The notes beneath the pieces are model-generated. The model did not search any database, was not told where the DNA came from, and worked only from the letters and a program-made list of their open reading frames with translations. Shown here one piece after another: positions 11,501 through 25,800 of a stretch of DNA of 64,000 nucleotides; position 1 is the first letter of the stretch, and every line of letters begins with the position of its first letter. The stretch lies in the NCBI GenBank assembly GCA_905160935.1, contig CAJHZI010000495.1, forward strand, positions 2,587,501 through 2,651,500, written 5' to 3'. The position numbers and the translations under genes are program-made. Source of the DNA: Enchytraeus crypticus (Eukaryota; Annelida; Clitellata; Enchytraeida; Enchytraeidae).

Positions 11501-14500
11501 AAATTTATTAATGATTTAAATCGGTAAATACATGTAAGCTGTTCAAACAGTGCACAGCTAAAATCAATACAGAGATCTAGATCAGGAGTTTTCAAGTGTA
11601 GTACGCATACCACTAGTACAAAGGTTTCTGCTAGAAGTGAGCCTGACAAAGGCTAAGCATTCGTGTCTATACACTGATACAGTATTGACAGAACTTGTTT
11701 ATTTAATTACGTTATTTATTTAACTATTTACTCACAGGTTTCAGCTCAGCATCCAGCAGTTCTTTGGCTACCACATCCTCTGACACTGTCGAGTCTATGG
11801 AGTCCTGTCTCTTTCTCTTGTGACCTTTCTTCTGTCTCAGAGAAGGAAGTGGAGTGTCCAATAGTTCATGCACACTGAAATCAATATGACGATATAGAAA
11901 TAGTAATCAATAATAATAATGAATGGCTAAGTAAATAACAAGATAATAATAAGCATATAATCTAAAATTAAATTCTTAAAGAAGAACTGAATGAGGCCTT
12001 TTCTTTGGCTGCAACTTTGTCAATCATGTTACAGTCTTCAATCGCGGCTCTATTATTCTTCATAATTTCGAGATCCAAGCAGAGATGTACCACATTTTTT
12101 AAACGGCATAATATCAATGCATTCCTGTGTCCAGGCCAAAGAAGAATAGACTAACCGTAAACTGCACGTATAGTAAGACCGCGGGATTAGCGCACTGACG
12201 GCGGGATTAGAGCACTTGGTTTCGTTGCGCGTCAATTATCAAAGTTAAGCTGCATCGGCCTCGGTTAGTACTTTGTGGGTGACCACCTTGGAAGACCGTG
12301 TGTTGGTAAAAGCTTAGGAAGGAAAAAATCCCAGGGTGATGGAAGGTTATTATTAAATCCGCGCCGGCTGCAATTGATGCGCCATCAAAAGGCAACGATT
12401 GCTAATAACCATGGAGAGGAAGGAGGAAATGGGTCTTAAACAAGCATCTGTGCTTCCTGATCCAGTGTGCCGTTATATGAGACGATTAAGCAAAAAATGG
12501 AAGGCAACAGGAAACCTCCCAGAAGCCATTATTCCCAAACTAAAATTAAACTGTGGATAAGACCTAGCCTTTTGTGAAAGGAATAACTCGTGAATAGATT
12601 GAATGCTCTCTATGGAGCTTTACAGCACACTGTGAATAGGTATGAGTAGCTAGGACCTGCCACTTGGCAAAAATCTAGCGACAGAGCTGCTTCAGTTCAA
12701 TAAAAGGAATCTAAATATGAAATATCAAATCACTGAGCAGCTCAAATACTACTGAAAGTTTAATATACATGTATCTGCAGCTGTTGTTTACCGACCTTTT
12801 ATTGTTGTGCATGCTTGTCAATGTTTGCCATCGTTTGATTTTTGTATCATTTCGTTTGCTAGTATTTAATAATATATACATGTATGTTGTTTGTCAGTGA
12901 TTTGGTGTTGATGCTGAAATAAACACATACCTTTTATCAAGTTTAATATTCCACAAGAAATCAGCGGTCGTGTTGATGAGACGACACGGGACAAAGTGGT
13001 CGGGCTGCAGAGCCTCAAAGACTCTTTGTCTCATCTCAGAGTCCTTGACCACAGCCTTCAAGTCGACAACTCCTATGTGATGGTTGGGAAGTTGAACCCT
13101 CAGCCCCCGGGCTTCATCGCAGTGGATTACAAGACCTGGCACGACGTCCCCAACCTTCAGTGCTACACCACGATCTAGCAATCAATCAGTCAATTGGTTA
13201 ATTAATCAGTCAAATGGTAAAGCAATCGACTGCGTTAACTGTTAGCACAGGTCACCCAATGGCTAGAGTCCCCACTATACCTCATAATATGATTAATATA
13301 TAATTAATGAGATTAATAATAGCAACAAGTGAAAAATGACACTTAATGGCTATTGAACATGAAATACATGTTAGTATCCAAGATGGTAGCAACCATTTTG
13401 TTTTAAGCTATGTAGCGGCAAGCACGTCTTCATAGAAAATACTCAACCATATCAATTATTACCAAATCTTACTAAGATTATTACCAAATATTATACAAAA
13501 TCAAAAGTTAATGCAACTGTTTATATACTTCTCAAATACTTTACATGATACTATTATTTTTTATAATAACTTGAAGTTCTATATGAATCACAAATGTCAA
13601 ATAAAATAAAATAATTACCGACTAATGAAAGATCAAACTCTCCAGATTTAGAGATCTTTCCCAATACCCTGACCGTGTGGCCACTGCCTATCTTAAAATG
13701 TCCTGACAAGTCTCCAAGAATCTAACACAAAATATTTCATTCTTATCATCAACAGCTGGCAACTTTAGTCATAGTACCTATCATAACAACGTAATGTTAA
13801 TAAATCAATAAAACATATTCATATAAATATCACCTGAGGGTTGTCAATGCAGTAAAACGAAATATGCGGATGTTAAAATTTATAAAAATAAGAAAGAATA
13901 ATATTAATTTAATTACTGCAACCTAATATAATGCAAAATCCATACATCTAAGCGAAGCCTATATATCAGCCTCATTATAGTCATGGGCCAAAATAACGTC
14001 AAATAACTGTAATGAGATGAAGCTGTGAGCAGACTTCCTTCCATACGTTAAAACTGGTACATATAGGACCATGGAAATTAATATCTCTGGGCCAATTATA
14101 TGGAACAATCTATTAGCTGTGCATATTATAGAAAAGTTTAAATTTTTCTCATTCCAGCTTTCAGAAAATCTTAAAGTGTACAAAAAGCAGAATTGGAGGG
14201 AGAGCAATAAAGCAGAAACTCAGCAAAAATTCAGCAAATCCTGATTCACTTATGAATACTTATTAAGATTGACAAGTTTTTTTTAAATACAAAAACTATT
14301 GCATTAAACCGTCAAACCTTGCAACTAGAAAATTACCAGCTCCATTTATGTTTGCCAGTACCAATTCACTTTCTAATTAGCAACACTAAACCTATGCAAA
14401 CTAAACGTTTAACAGAAGAGTGGAATACCTGAATGTTATTAGACACATTGAGCACGTGAACGCTTCCCTTGATATCAGCCGATATCTGTATACGAATGAA

Positions 14501-15211
14501 CTTCTGGTCAAGCTGAAAAAAATTGCCAGACATGATGACAATAAAAATAGAGTCAATCCAATTATGTTAAGAAATGAAACAACTGTTTACTACTATTATA
14601 TTAATTTGGCTGGTGGTGATAGCCATAAAGTTCTCTTCTCTTGACTAAACTTTGATTTAGTCTTTGATTTAAATTTTGTCAACTTGACATATTTAAACGT
14701 TATTCATAGTAAAGGAACTCGGAATAAACAAGACTTCTTGTGATTTTCCGTTGCCTTCCTCAGCTTCTGCTATGGCGCTTCATCGTTAAAGCCAAATTTA
14801 GATTTAGTTTTCTATCCCGAATGAAAATCTCTCACACGGCGAGCTCTGAAAACACTTGATATTACCGATATTATCATTGTTCTATATATATTCTATGATA
14901 TTTATCATAGCTCTATAGCGGCCAAGACTCTAAACAATGTAAACTTGATTTTAATGTATTACGTATATATAAGCCAATCATTGAATTGCAATTATGTTAC
15001 AAGAGAATAAATAACAAACAGTCTATGACGACACTTACAGACAAAATGTATCCAACGGTAGATTCACCGACTTGAATGTCAGGATTGACAGGACAGCTGA
15101 CCATCTCAGGCAGCTTCAGCTTGCTACATGAAATCATCATCAACATCAACATCAACATCATCATCATCAGCATCATCATCATCAACATCATCATCATCTG
15201 CATCATCATCG

Positions 15212-15249
<38 letters not shown>

Positions 15250-18200
15250 GTCATCATCGTTATCATCTTCATCATCATCATCATCGTCATCATCTTCATC
15301 ATCTTCATCCCTTAAATCCTAGTTTATCTAGGGTCGGGATCATCAATGAACAATGAAGTTTACAAATGATTTATAGCCACTGCTTCATCCACAATAGAAA
15401 TAACGTGGAAAAGACACAGTATGCGAATTAAATATCAATAATAAATAAATATCAATGCTGTTGTGTTGATATATGATATCCTGTCAAAAGGCTAGGAAAT
15501 CACGTACGAGACGGATTGATGTGACTATGATTAAATTTCTAACTAAACACTTTTCACCACCATAGTACTACGTAAGAAATACAAAAAGTCCACTTATTAA
15601 AAAAAGTCATATTTATATACAAAATTTAAGCACAATTTTACAGATTACGTTCACATTAAATTAGAGAAATCAAAATTTGTAAGAAAACAGCAAGACTGCA
15701 GCAATAAGGTAGATTATTATGTCTAATCGTAAACACAACAAGTCAACTTTCCAGAATTTAAAAATCCATCAGTTTTAATTAAATTCAGAAACAGCTAGCT
15801 TACCCACTAGCGAGAACAACTCAACTTTTTTAAGATTTTAAGTCTAATTTTCTCGAGAATTAACAAATCGTAGCCAACAGTGTCTCAACACAAGTAACTA
15901 ATCAACTATCCCAGAATACATCTTAACTAATGATTAACAAATATTGGACACATGTCAATAACTTAATCAGTACAATCACTAAAGAAATACACAACTAATT
16001 TAATTTTTTCCAATAGTAATAAAAATAATACAAATCACTTGCCTAGGCTTCATGCTGCATTCCAGTACAATTCTTGAAACGATACCACGCGTTATAGGAA
16101 GCAGCCTGCGAGTAAAGAAAAAATAATGTAACACAATAAATGCTAAAATAAATTGAGATTAATTTATGAGTACTTACAATACTTCTTCGACAAAATAAAA
16201 ATAACATAAAATTTCGATCAATTCTTGTATTTAGATAAGTTTATCTCACAAGTTAAAACAGCATTATTAATTAGATAGCAGGACAGCAACACAGTACAAA
16301 TTATTTTGTAAAATATATTTTTAAAATAACTACCGATAAGTCTTGTGCTCACGATATGCAATGATCCTTACTGGAACCTCTACTCCTACAGCATATTCTG
16401 AGAGAGGGTTGTGAGACTACAACATAAGCAATAACATACAAATTCATGAGGCAAGGTTTATCCATTGATTTCAATATAATAATAAAGGTTTAACGTCCGT
16501 TTCCTCATCCAAAGATGATCTCAGGGACGTTCCCACAGCACACATCACTACAGATCAATTCACTCAAACCAATCTGCAAAAGAAATGTGCTGAGGAGAAG
16601 TAAGGTCCTAAACGAAAGCCGGGGCGGTGAAAAAAAATGGTCAGGGTAGATCACTAGAGAAATTGTAGAAGAAGGTCTGGATGCCATTCAAACTAATGGA
16701 CGCCAGTTTATCATTCCAGCTCTCTATCAACTCAGCCATCCAGCTGATGCTAACACCCAAATTATTCAAGCGTTAAACAAATAAAAAGTTAAGCAATATT
16801 ATCATGACACAACATCAACCAAATTGGATAACGCAGTCAGTATCATCAATAGTAAACAATATCATACAAGTACAATTAATTGTCGTTGTTCATTCTATGT
16901 ACATTGAATAATACACATTTAATTTTAAGGATAGAGCACTAACATGAATACCTCACTGCGATATTCTCCTAAATGATAGATCCAAACATATTCACACGAA
17001 ACGTGTAATCGGAAACAATATCAAGAATTCCATCAAAAAATCCTATCACAAGATGAAGAGTTCATCCTAAGAAAGAATCAGAGCCTTGCTCCTGTAATTT
17101 GCCAGTTAACAAGAAAGAGACAAAAAAGGCAGAAAAGATAACTGCCAATAGCCTCTATAATGGCAACAATCAATATTTATTGATTTTGTATAAATATAGC
17201 CTAGTTACTCTGGGGTTCAAGGGAGAAGATGAAGATGATGATTTTAGTATATCAAAGGCACTACTTTGCTTAGATGAAACTTGTATAAAAACTGCATTAG
17301 ATCGCTGATCTAATCTAGTTGTTCTTGTATCAGTATTGCCAATCGTCTTCAAGCTACAGATTATGTACTATATTAAACTCAGAGTGAAGTAACTTAATCC
17401 TTCTGACGATATCTTGAGTGTGTTGAGTCGTTCTTGAATGTCTTAGTAGCGAAGGGATAACGTCATGAAATTTTAAATGACAGATCCTGAGGTGAATTGA
17501 ATCCTCGTGGGTTCGAATCCCAGCCACGCTGATCTGAGAGTAAAATCTCGGACAGTCACAGGACTGGTTACACGGAAAATGGAATAAATTGCCTAACGGT
17601 TTAAACATGTGGTATTAAAAGTGATAGATATCAACGTAGTTGATCATTTAACTATAATGGGTGTTTACTTCTTTTTCTGAAGCGAGCTTTGTGCCTCCGA
17701 GCCTTGACGTTAAACACACTACAGCTGTGATCTTATATTAAACTTTAGCACTAACCACTTGATCGTCAGTAACCTCGCTCACAACTACTCGTCCTATCAA
17801 ATCATCAACCATCAGATCCATCTGAAGCTTGCTGACGTGCGTCACTCTAACATACATCAAAATTCATTTTATTAGGTATATAAGTGATAACCACAAATAT
17901 TGAATCACACCAATGATATGCTGTCAAATATAATAACTGCCCAGTGTCTAATGATAAATATATATTAATCTGTGTTAAAAACAATGAGTTGAATATAATA
18001 AATATTATATATTTCTAACATTATAACGCAAACTATCCAAAAATGACATGAATATAAAACTACAGGTAATATATTAAGATGTCTAGTAAAACAAGAACAA
18101 GAAAGAAAACAGTCATGTTTTTAAGCGGATAACTTCCCTGTATTCAGTATCAGATTCAATGTTCCATGTCAAGCCAATTTGTAATGATTTCAATTTAAAA

Positions 18201-21200
18201 CAGGCCTTTATCTCGAAGATCGAAAGGTAAATGGTAAACCATACGAGCAACACGCGATACAGAGGCTTCTAACAGCGAGAAATGCACACTGAAAGTATCG
18301 TTAGATAGAACGCTATAATTATATCAATTAGATGTTATCAGTTAGATGCTATCGGTTAGATAATATCAATTAGATGCAATCATTTATATGCTATGCTATA
18401 AGATAGATGCTATCAGCTAGATGCATTCACTTGCATGCTATAAAATAGATGCTATCAGTTAGATGCTATCAGTTATATGCTATCAGTTAGATGCTATCAG
18501 TTAGATGCTATCAGTTAGACGCTATCAGATAGATGGTATCAGTAATATGCTATAAGATAGATGCTATCAGCACTAACCTGGCCGTGTGAATGGATCCAAT
18601 GGCGGGGAGATCTCTAGCTTTCTCCCTGGAAGAGTTATCACGCTTGCTTGACTTGTTACCAGCAGACGAGTTCTCGTTTATCTCCATGCTGGCGAGTATC
18701 AGTCCATCCTGAATCCTACAGAGGAAATAGAGTCAATCTCACAATCAATTAAAGCTATTCACTTTATCAATCAAACAATTAATCTAGCAGTCAACCAATC
18801 AAATCAACTGTAATCAATACATTTGAGAAATCCAGAACAGACAAAAGGAATTCTGTCAGAGAGAATACTTTTTAAGGTTAAAATCTAGCAAGAAGCAAAA
18901 TATTGAGATGAAATAGATAGTTCTACCAAATGATTTAATAGAGGTTTACTTCAACTTAATTTCTAAAAGATTTTGACGACAAAAAGTAAATAGAATAGTT
19001 TCAAAAACAACTTTCTCCCCTGACACACATTATAAAGAAATACATCGAACAAGTATAAAGAATATCTACATGTAGATAACATGTAATATCTACATGTAGA
19101 TAACATGTAATATCTACATGTAGATAAGTGGTTAGAGGCGTCAGGTAACGTTATGAAATTCCAAATGATTTATCCTGCGGTGAATTGAACTCTCGTGGGT
19201 TAAAAATTTCGGAAATTCACCGGACTGGTTATACAGAAAATAGACTAAATTGCCAAACGGTATGTGACATTAAAAGTGATATCAACATGGTTGATCATTT
19301 CACTATAATGTGTGTTATATATAAACTTTTGAACTTACTGTTTTATAATGACAGGATTAACTTGCCCAACATTGAACGTTGCCCGACTAGTAAAATCGTT
19401 CCAGTGCTGCAACAATAACATCAATATTAGTCCGTAATTATCATTAGCAGAGATACTGTGACTACCGATTAGTACTACGATATTATATAATTATTTAATT
19501 CTAACAAGATTTTTTTAAATGGTAACAAGAACTTTGAGAGAAATCTCATTCACAGTTTGTTGCTATTTAAAAATCTTAATAGATAATAAAATAACTAAGT
19601 TTCATGTGCTGATTTTACACAATGGAATATTAACTATATATGATGTCGAAATGAGAGCATTTATGAAGGTCTTGAATTTCTAACTCAAAGAGAAGTGAAG
19701 ATTAAAAATATGAACTAGTCACTATTTAGAATGTGCACGTGTTAAATGTTAATGTTAAGCGCGTTATTAACGTATTAAGGAACCTTTCTGGCTGGTAAGT
19801 AAGCCAGCTGTCCAGAAGCATGCCCCTTCAGCAGCACAAGAACAAAATCTTCCGTGATAAGTTGAACCTCTGACTTAATTGTCTGATTCAGGCGAACCTG
19901 TCAATAGACAACCATATTTAAAATTATGCTTTCGTTTGGGATTTTAGCTAGAATTATAATGATAACAAACAATTATGCTGCAACATAACAGTACTAACAG
20001 TACTGTCATGTCAGTACTAACAGTACTGTCATGTCAGTACTGTTATGAAGAGAGCTAAAGTTTTTCAAGAGGTATACATTCCGCTCAATATTCGTTTTAC
20101 AAACTAGTTTATCTTATAAGATTTTTCCTTATCCATCATCACCATCATCCATAGTAGTTAAATAAAGCAATGGATGCTCATGGATACAACTTAAATACTT
20201 GCAAGAAATATACGAGAAAGTGGAGTCAATGAATAATTTTTAGAACAATTCGTTTGTATTAAACTTTACCAAAAATAGGGCTCGAGATTACATTAGTTGT
20301 CTTTGAACTAAAAATCTACTTACCGCCACATCTGAAATAAAATAAATGCATTTTCATAGTACTGTACAAAAATACATTTATTTTATATCACAAATTTGAA
20401 TTAATATCAATCCTAAAACTAATTAAAATTAATGGTACCCTGTCCTTTATTCAACACCAGAAAAAAGTTGTATAATTAATCACAAAATAGATTAGTACCT
20501 TATTTCTTTCACTACCTCAAGCTCATCAGCCAACCACTGAGCCTGTGATTCGAATCAGACGTTAGCGGCAGCTGACAAAAGGCTTTACAAAAGTACTAAC
20601 GGCTCAGTAACTATTAACATTCTGTTGAATATATATTACCAAAATAAATTAATGGCTCAGTAACTATTAACATTTTGTTGAATATATATTACCAAAATAA
20701 ATTAATATTTACCTGCGTATATTTGCTAGCCGTACAGTTCTGTACAGATTTGACGACATCTGGTGTTAGAGTAAGCTGCAGACATTCTGCAGAAACGTCT
20801 ATATGCAGAACTACACCAGAATATCTCTCTCCCACTTTACACACAACTCCTGCAGTAAAATTATCAATGAATTTAGCATAATGTTATGACAGAATTATTA
20901 TTTCATTAAATTTCTTTGTTAGCATCTTCACACACAATTGGCTGGAGCCAATGGCGATGTCGGTTAGATATTAGACAGCGGATCAGTATGTGCGGGGTTC
21001 AAATCCTGGGCTCGCCCGTCACTGACATCGCTTTCGAGTGAGAAAACTGACGTTAACATTAGCTTTTTTAACGAGCTTTATCACAATATATACCACAAAA
21101 CCGTAAACATATGACTAAACAAAACAAAACGTACCTCTCATAGTATGTATCTCATATTACATCTCATATGTATGTGTGATGTATCTTGATCTTGTCTGTT

Positions 21201-22150
21201 TTTGACGAGTAAAGAAATGAATAGAACGCACCTCTCATATTGTCCTGAATGACGATGGCTCTGACGCCATTTCCTACATCACAGAGCACTCCTTCGTCCT
21301 TCACCTCAGTAACAGTCGCCTCCACCACTTGACCTATGCGCACTTGTGATAACTTCTGCTTCACTCCTGAATAGCGATGTCGATAAACTTGTCATTTCAT
21401 TTCACGAAAGGCAGACGTTTTTGTTACTAGAGTTAATTTGGTCTGATTTCTATTTATTTTTTTACCATACTTAACCACAAGTAATCTTTCTGTCTTGCTC
21501 AACTTTATTTGAGTTTTAAGTCTGGAACAATTTGACACCTGAGTGTTACTATGTCTGAGACACGAGTCTAATTATTTAGCTTTCCGCTGTCGAGTCAAAA
21601 CATGGCTGCTGCCGTGTAACTTTAGTAAATGAAATTACAATCTATATATGTAATCCTTATGATGATGATGATGGTGATGATGATATGTAAACGTTATAGT
21701 GTTTATATATAATGTGTCTATTATATTTTCTCATTTATATAAGCAATCCATATAGTATCTATTATTAAGTCAGTAGTGTGACAGCTATATTGTATATCTG
21801 ATTCTAATGCCTGTATTTATTTTATTATTGTATTTATTATTATTGTATTTATTTTATTGTAGGAATTTATTCACAGACTCACAAATATTAATTTTAGTTT
21901 ATAGTTTATAATTATTCAAATCATTTCTGTAAAGCACTTTCGGAGGCAGATTTCTGCCAGGACAATGGTTGATAAGTTTTCGTTGTTAATAATAACAATA
22001 ATAACTGCAAAATCATAATTAACGTCAATTCTATTACAAACATTTAAATTACAGTACTACAGAACAAAGCACAATAACACAAGAAATAATTAATTAAGTC
22101 AACAAAAAGACAAATAACAATCAAATAAGCTAATAGCAAGCACATAAATC

Positions 22151-22200
<50 letters not shown>

Positions 22201-22744
22201 AATCTACTGCGTAGTGGCAGGTCCAACGAGCACTAAAACATATTTTAATAGAAAACAAAACAATTAGCAGACAACCAGAAAGCAGTTGAGAAGTGGAACT
22301 ATTTACCGGATTCAGACTTAAGTCGATGCATCAGCTGCTGATGCTCCTTCAGACAATCGTGCAGGAGTTCTATGGACGCAGCAGCCTGATGACTGGAACA
22401 GTCTGAGAGTCGAGTGCTCAGAGTGATCTTCTTAGACTCGTGATCAACCTCTAGGACCTTCACCACCACAGACTGACCCTCAGAGATCAGAGAGGGCAGG
22501 TCCTGATGTCGCTTGTCCGATATCATCTGCAGATAAATCATACATTCAACCATCATCATTATCATCATCTTTTTCCCTTGAATCCCAGTTTAACTAGGGA
22601 CGGGATACAATCAATATCAATCAATCAATATGAATTTAACGTCCGGTTCTTCGCCATAAGGCAATGTCAGGGACGTCGAATAAACTGTCTCAAATTCTCT
22701 CTGTCCTACATCATATTCCTTATCATATATTCAATACATTTGAT

Positions 22745-22803
<59 letters not shown>

Positions 22804-25800
22804 TAAAACCAGGATGTCATCGTTACAGTCATTTAACAAGATTACAGTTATTTTACTATTAACAGCAAAAGTTTACAGCAAAAGTTTACAGTAAATTTTG
22901 CTCTTTCCTAAAGTTTATTTGTAGGTCATTTTTCCAATAACTTAATACTCTCTCATCAACAAACCTGAGATTATACCTTAATTCTCTTAAAGCATATTTG
23001 ATACTTCATAATAATGCAACATTAGATACTGTCACTTGGCTTCTCTACTTAAATCACTACTAAAACAGAGTCATTTAGACAAGCAAGACGAATGATGTAT
23101 TAAACGTTTGATTAGCAATGTATAGAATTATAAAGTCTCCTCATGTCTACCTTATTTGGAACCAAACCCGTCAAGCTACCAATAGCCACAAATATACCGT
23201 AGGGCATCTTCTTCTTTACATAACCAGGCAAGAGCAATTCTTCCTAAAACAAAAGAACATTAGACACACATACAATAAGTATTCAAGAGAAATCAGATTC
23301 TGTTAGTTAGATATATACACTTGAGTTAGATATATACACATTGGCTGTAGCCAGTGGCGAAGTTGGTAAAACACTCGACCGCGGATCAGTATGTGCGGGT
23401 TCAAATCCTGGGCTCGCCCATCACTGACATTGCTTCGAGTGAGGAAACTGATGTTAACCTTAGCTTTTATATACATGCAAAAGAGTGCAAAGTTTCCTTG
23501 CTGAATTTCCGTTTCAGTACTTTTATCGTTTTCTTCTACTTATATCATCTTTTCACCTTGTGATTATAATCAGCAATTGCTACATTTGTTAGAAAATACT
23601 GCGCTGGTTTATAACTACTCTTTCATAACTCGGGGGTATAAGATAGAGAAGTGTGGCTGACAGTGGGCAGTGCAATAAGAGAGAGAATTATAATTACTAT
23701 TCTACAAAACATAATACTGAATGAAATAATAAATCAGAAAGATCTTTGATTTCTACGAATACCTGAAGTTTATCCAGATTAGTAAAGAACTGGTTGTTTA
23801 TGGAAGCCTGAATTAACGATGCTTTCCGGGTCACAATCTGTAAACATTATAATTGTAAGTAAACTCAAAAACATTTAATAACTATTATGAGATGTTAGGA
23901 GTCTAATCATTATCAGCTCAGACTGATATAGTCAAACTACAACACAAATTCCAAAAAAACTAAATCCCTTTCAAGATTTGTCTAAAAGTTTAAGAAGCAA
24001 TACTATCTTCTACATTGAAATTATAAATAGACACAGACACATCAGAGACACTGTCAGATATAGTCTAGCTTAGTTTCAAACCGATACTCTCCTGCTTCTC
24101 ACGTAAACAAGCTATACCCTCGGCTAATCAACCCATTCACTTTGCAATGTTTATTGGACGCAGCATACCAGTTGACCGCTCTGAACGTCTACAAGCATCA
24201 CGTCGTCCAGTTGATCGTCTATGTGTGTGAGAGCTAGGAGCTGACTGCAGAGACTGGAGTGATCAGATAGGTGGTGGACCGGCAGGAGGGCTCTGTCACC
24301 ACTGCCCAGCAGTTCTATGTTTAGTCCATCCATCGAAATCCCAGTGACTCTGCATTTACATACCTGCGTGACACATCAGTGAAAGATCTGAAATATCAGC
24401 AGTCTAGTTATAATCATTAATCTCAGCAGTCTAGTTATAATCATTAACCTCAGCAGTCTAGTTATAATCATTAATCTCAGCAGTCTAGTTATAATCATTA
24501 ATCTCAGCAGTCTAGTTATAATCATTAATCTCAGCAGTCTAGTTATAATCATTAATCTCAGCAGTCTAGTTATAATCATTAACCTCAGCAGTCTAGTTAT
24601 AATCATTAATCTCAGCAGTCTAGTTATAATCATTAACCTCAGCAGTCTAGTTATAATCATTAATCTCAGCAGTCTAGTTATAATCATTAATCTCAGCAGT
24701 CTAGTTATAATCATTAATCTCAGCAGTCTAGTTATAATCATTAATCTCAGCAGTCTAGTTATAATCATTGATATCAGCAGTCTAGTTATAAGCATTTAAT
24801 ATCAGCAGTCTAGTTATAATCATTGATATCAGCAGTCTAGTTATAATCATTAATATCCTGCTCGTTGACCTAAAAGGCCCTCAGGAAACTCTAAGAAAAA
24901 CTCTCTGTACAGATATTAGATTTTTTATAACATTTAGAAATTTATATTAATTTAGCAATTAAATGTAATTAGGTTGCTAATATACGAATTTGGCATTTAC
25001 AATATTCAGTGTCTTACATTTAATTATATTTCATGCTTTAAAACTAGCGAATATCTTTATAAGTTTCTATGTATGTAGTGCCTTTTAAATAATAATACTA
25101 ATTCATTAAATATTACAAGATTAGTGGCTTCAAATTAGCTAGACTGTTGTAACAAAAGATCCACTAGCATGTACAAACCATTCCAATGAAGGTTCCTTGT
25201 GTCAGATGAGATAGGGCACGCTCCATTCTATCGTCTTCAAGCTGTTACAAACGAAATACATTGTGTGGCAGTCAGCTATGTAATATATACATACGAGTGG
25301 ATCTTCAAATCATCTATAGCATCCCTTTAATATACCACTATTTATAATATACCACGATATTGGTATTTAGAATATACTAGCTATAACATAACCACTATTT
25401 TAGTATTAAGAATAATGGTATATTATATACCATTATTCTTGCAGGATTCTGCCTATGATGAAGTGGGCCCTTTATGCCTTCCTCAGCTTGAACTAACATT
25501 TACTGGGCAGTCATTTCCTGATTTCCTGATAAAAAATCCCATTTACCCGTAAAAATCAAATGTGAAAATATTACCTTTAGACTGAGCAGGACTCTACATT
25601 CTCCCTCCTCCTCACGACGATTGAGCACCCTGACAGTTAGGGTCTGCCCCAGGTAATAGATCTTCTCCGGGCTACAACCACTCAGCCCCAACCCTAGCTC
25701 CTTCAGCGGTACCCAACCCTAAATACAGATAATCCTCCAAGATACAGATGATTTATAATAATTAATAATAATTAATAATAATTAATAATAATTAATATTA

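Noticed and set aside
12240..12310. Possible 5S rRNA gene
   Set aside because: Only the 3' half is 5S-like, with changes, and it continues into a repeated body; two more copies have the same structure.
14997..15322. Met-rich, Ser-rich and Ile-rich open frames
   Set aside because: Frames of a (GAT)n/(CAT)n tract at a family C tail.
16031..16042. Alternative GT donor (CAA|GTGATT) for RRP5 exon 28
   Set aside because: Gives phase 0 and an early stop in exon 29; the GC donor keeps the frame.
20324..20331. Apparent 8-nt microexon ATGTGGCG with good flanking AG and GTAAGT
   Set aside because: Including it shifts RRP5 out of frame to a quick stop, while exon 22 joins exon 23 in phase without it.
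20939..21069. Possible tRNA gene
   Set aside because: A and B boxes are present, but the sequence is repeated many times with a long common body and does not fold as a normal tRNA; it is a SINE.
24376..24795. 139-codon minus-strand open frame with a nine-residue repeat; also resembles a CRISPR array at first sight
   Set aside because: It is the 27-bp minisatellite read through; units are directly adjacent with no spacers, and the context is a eukaryotic intron.
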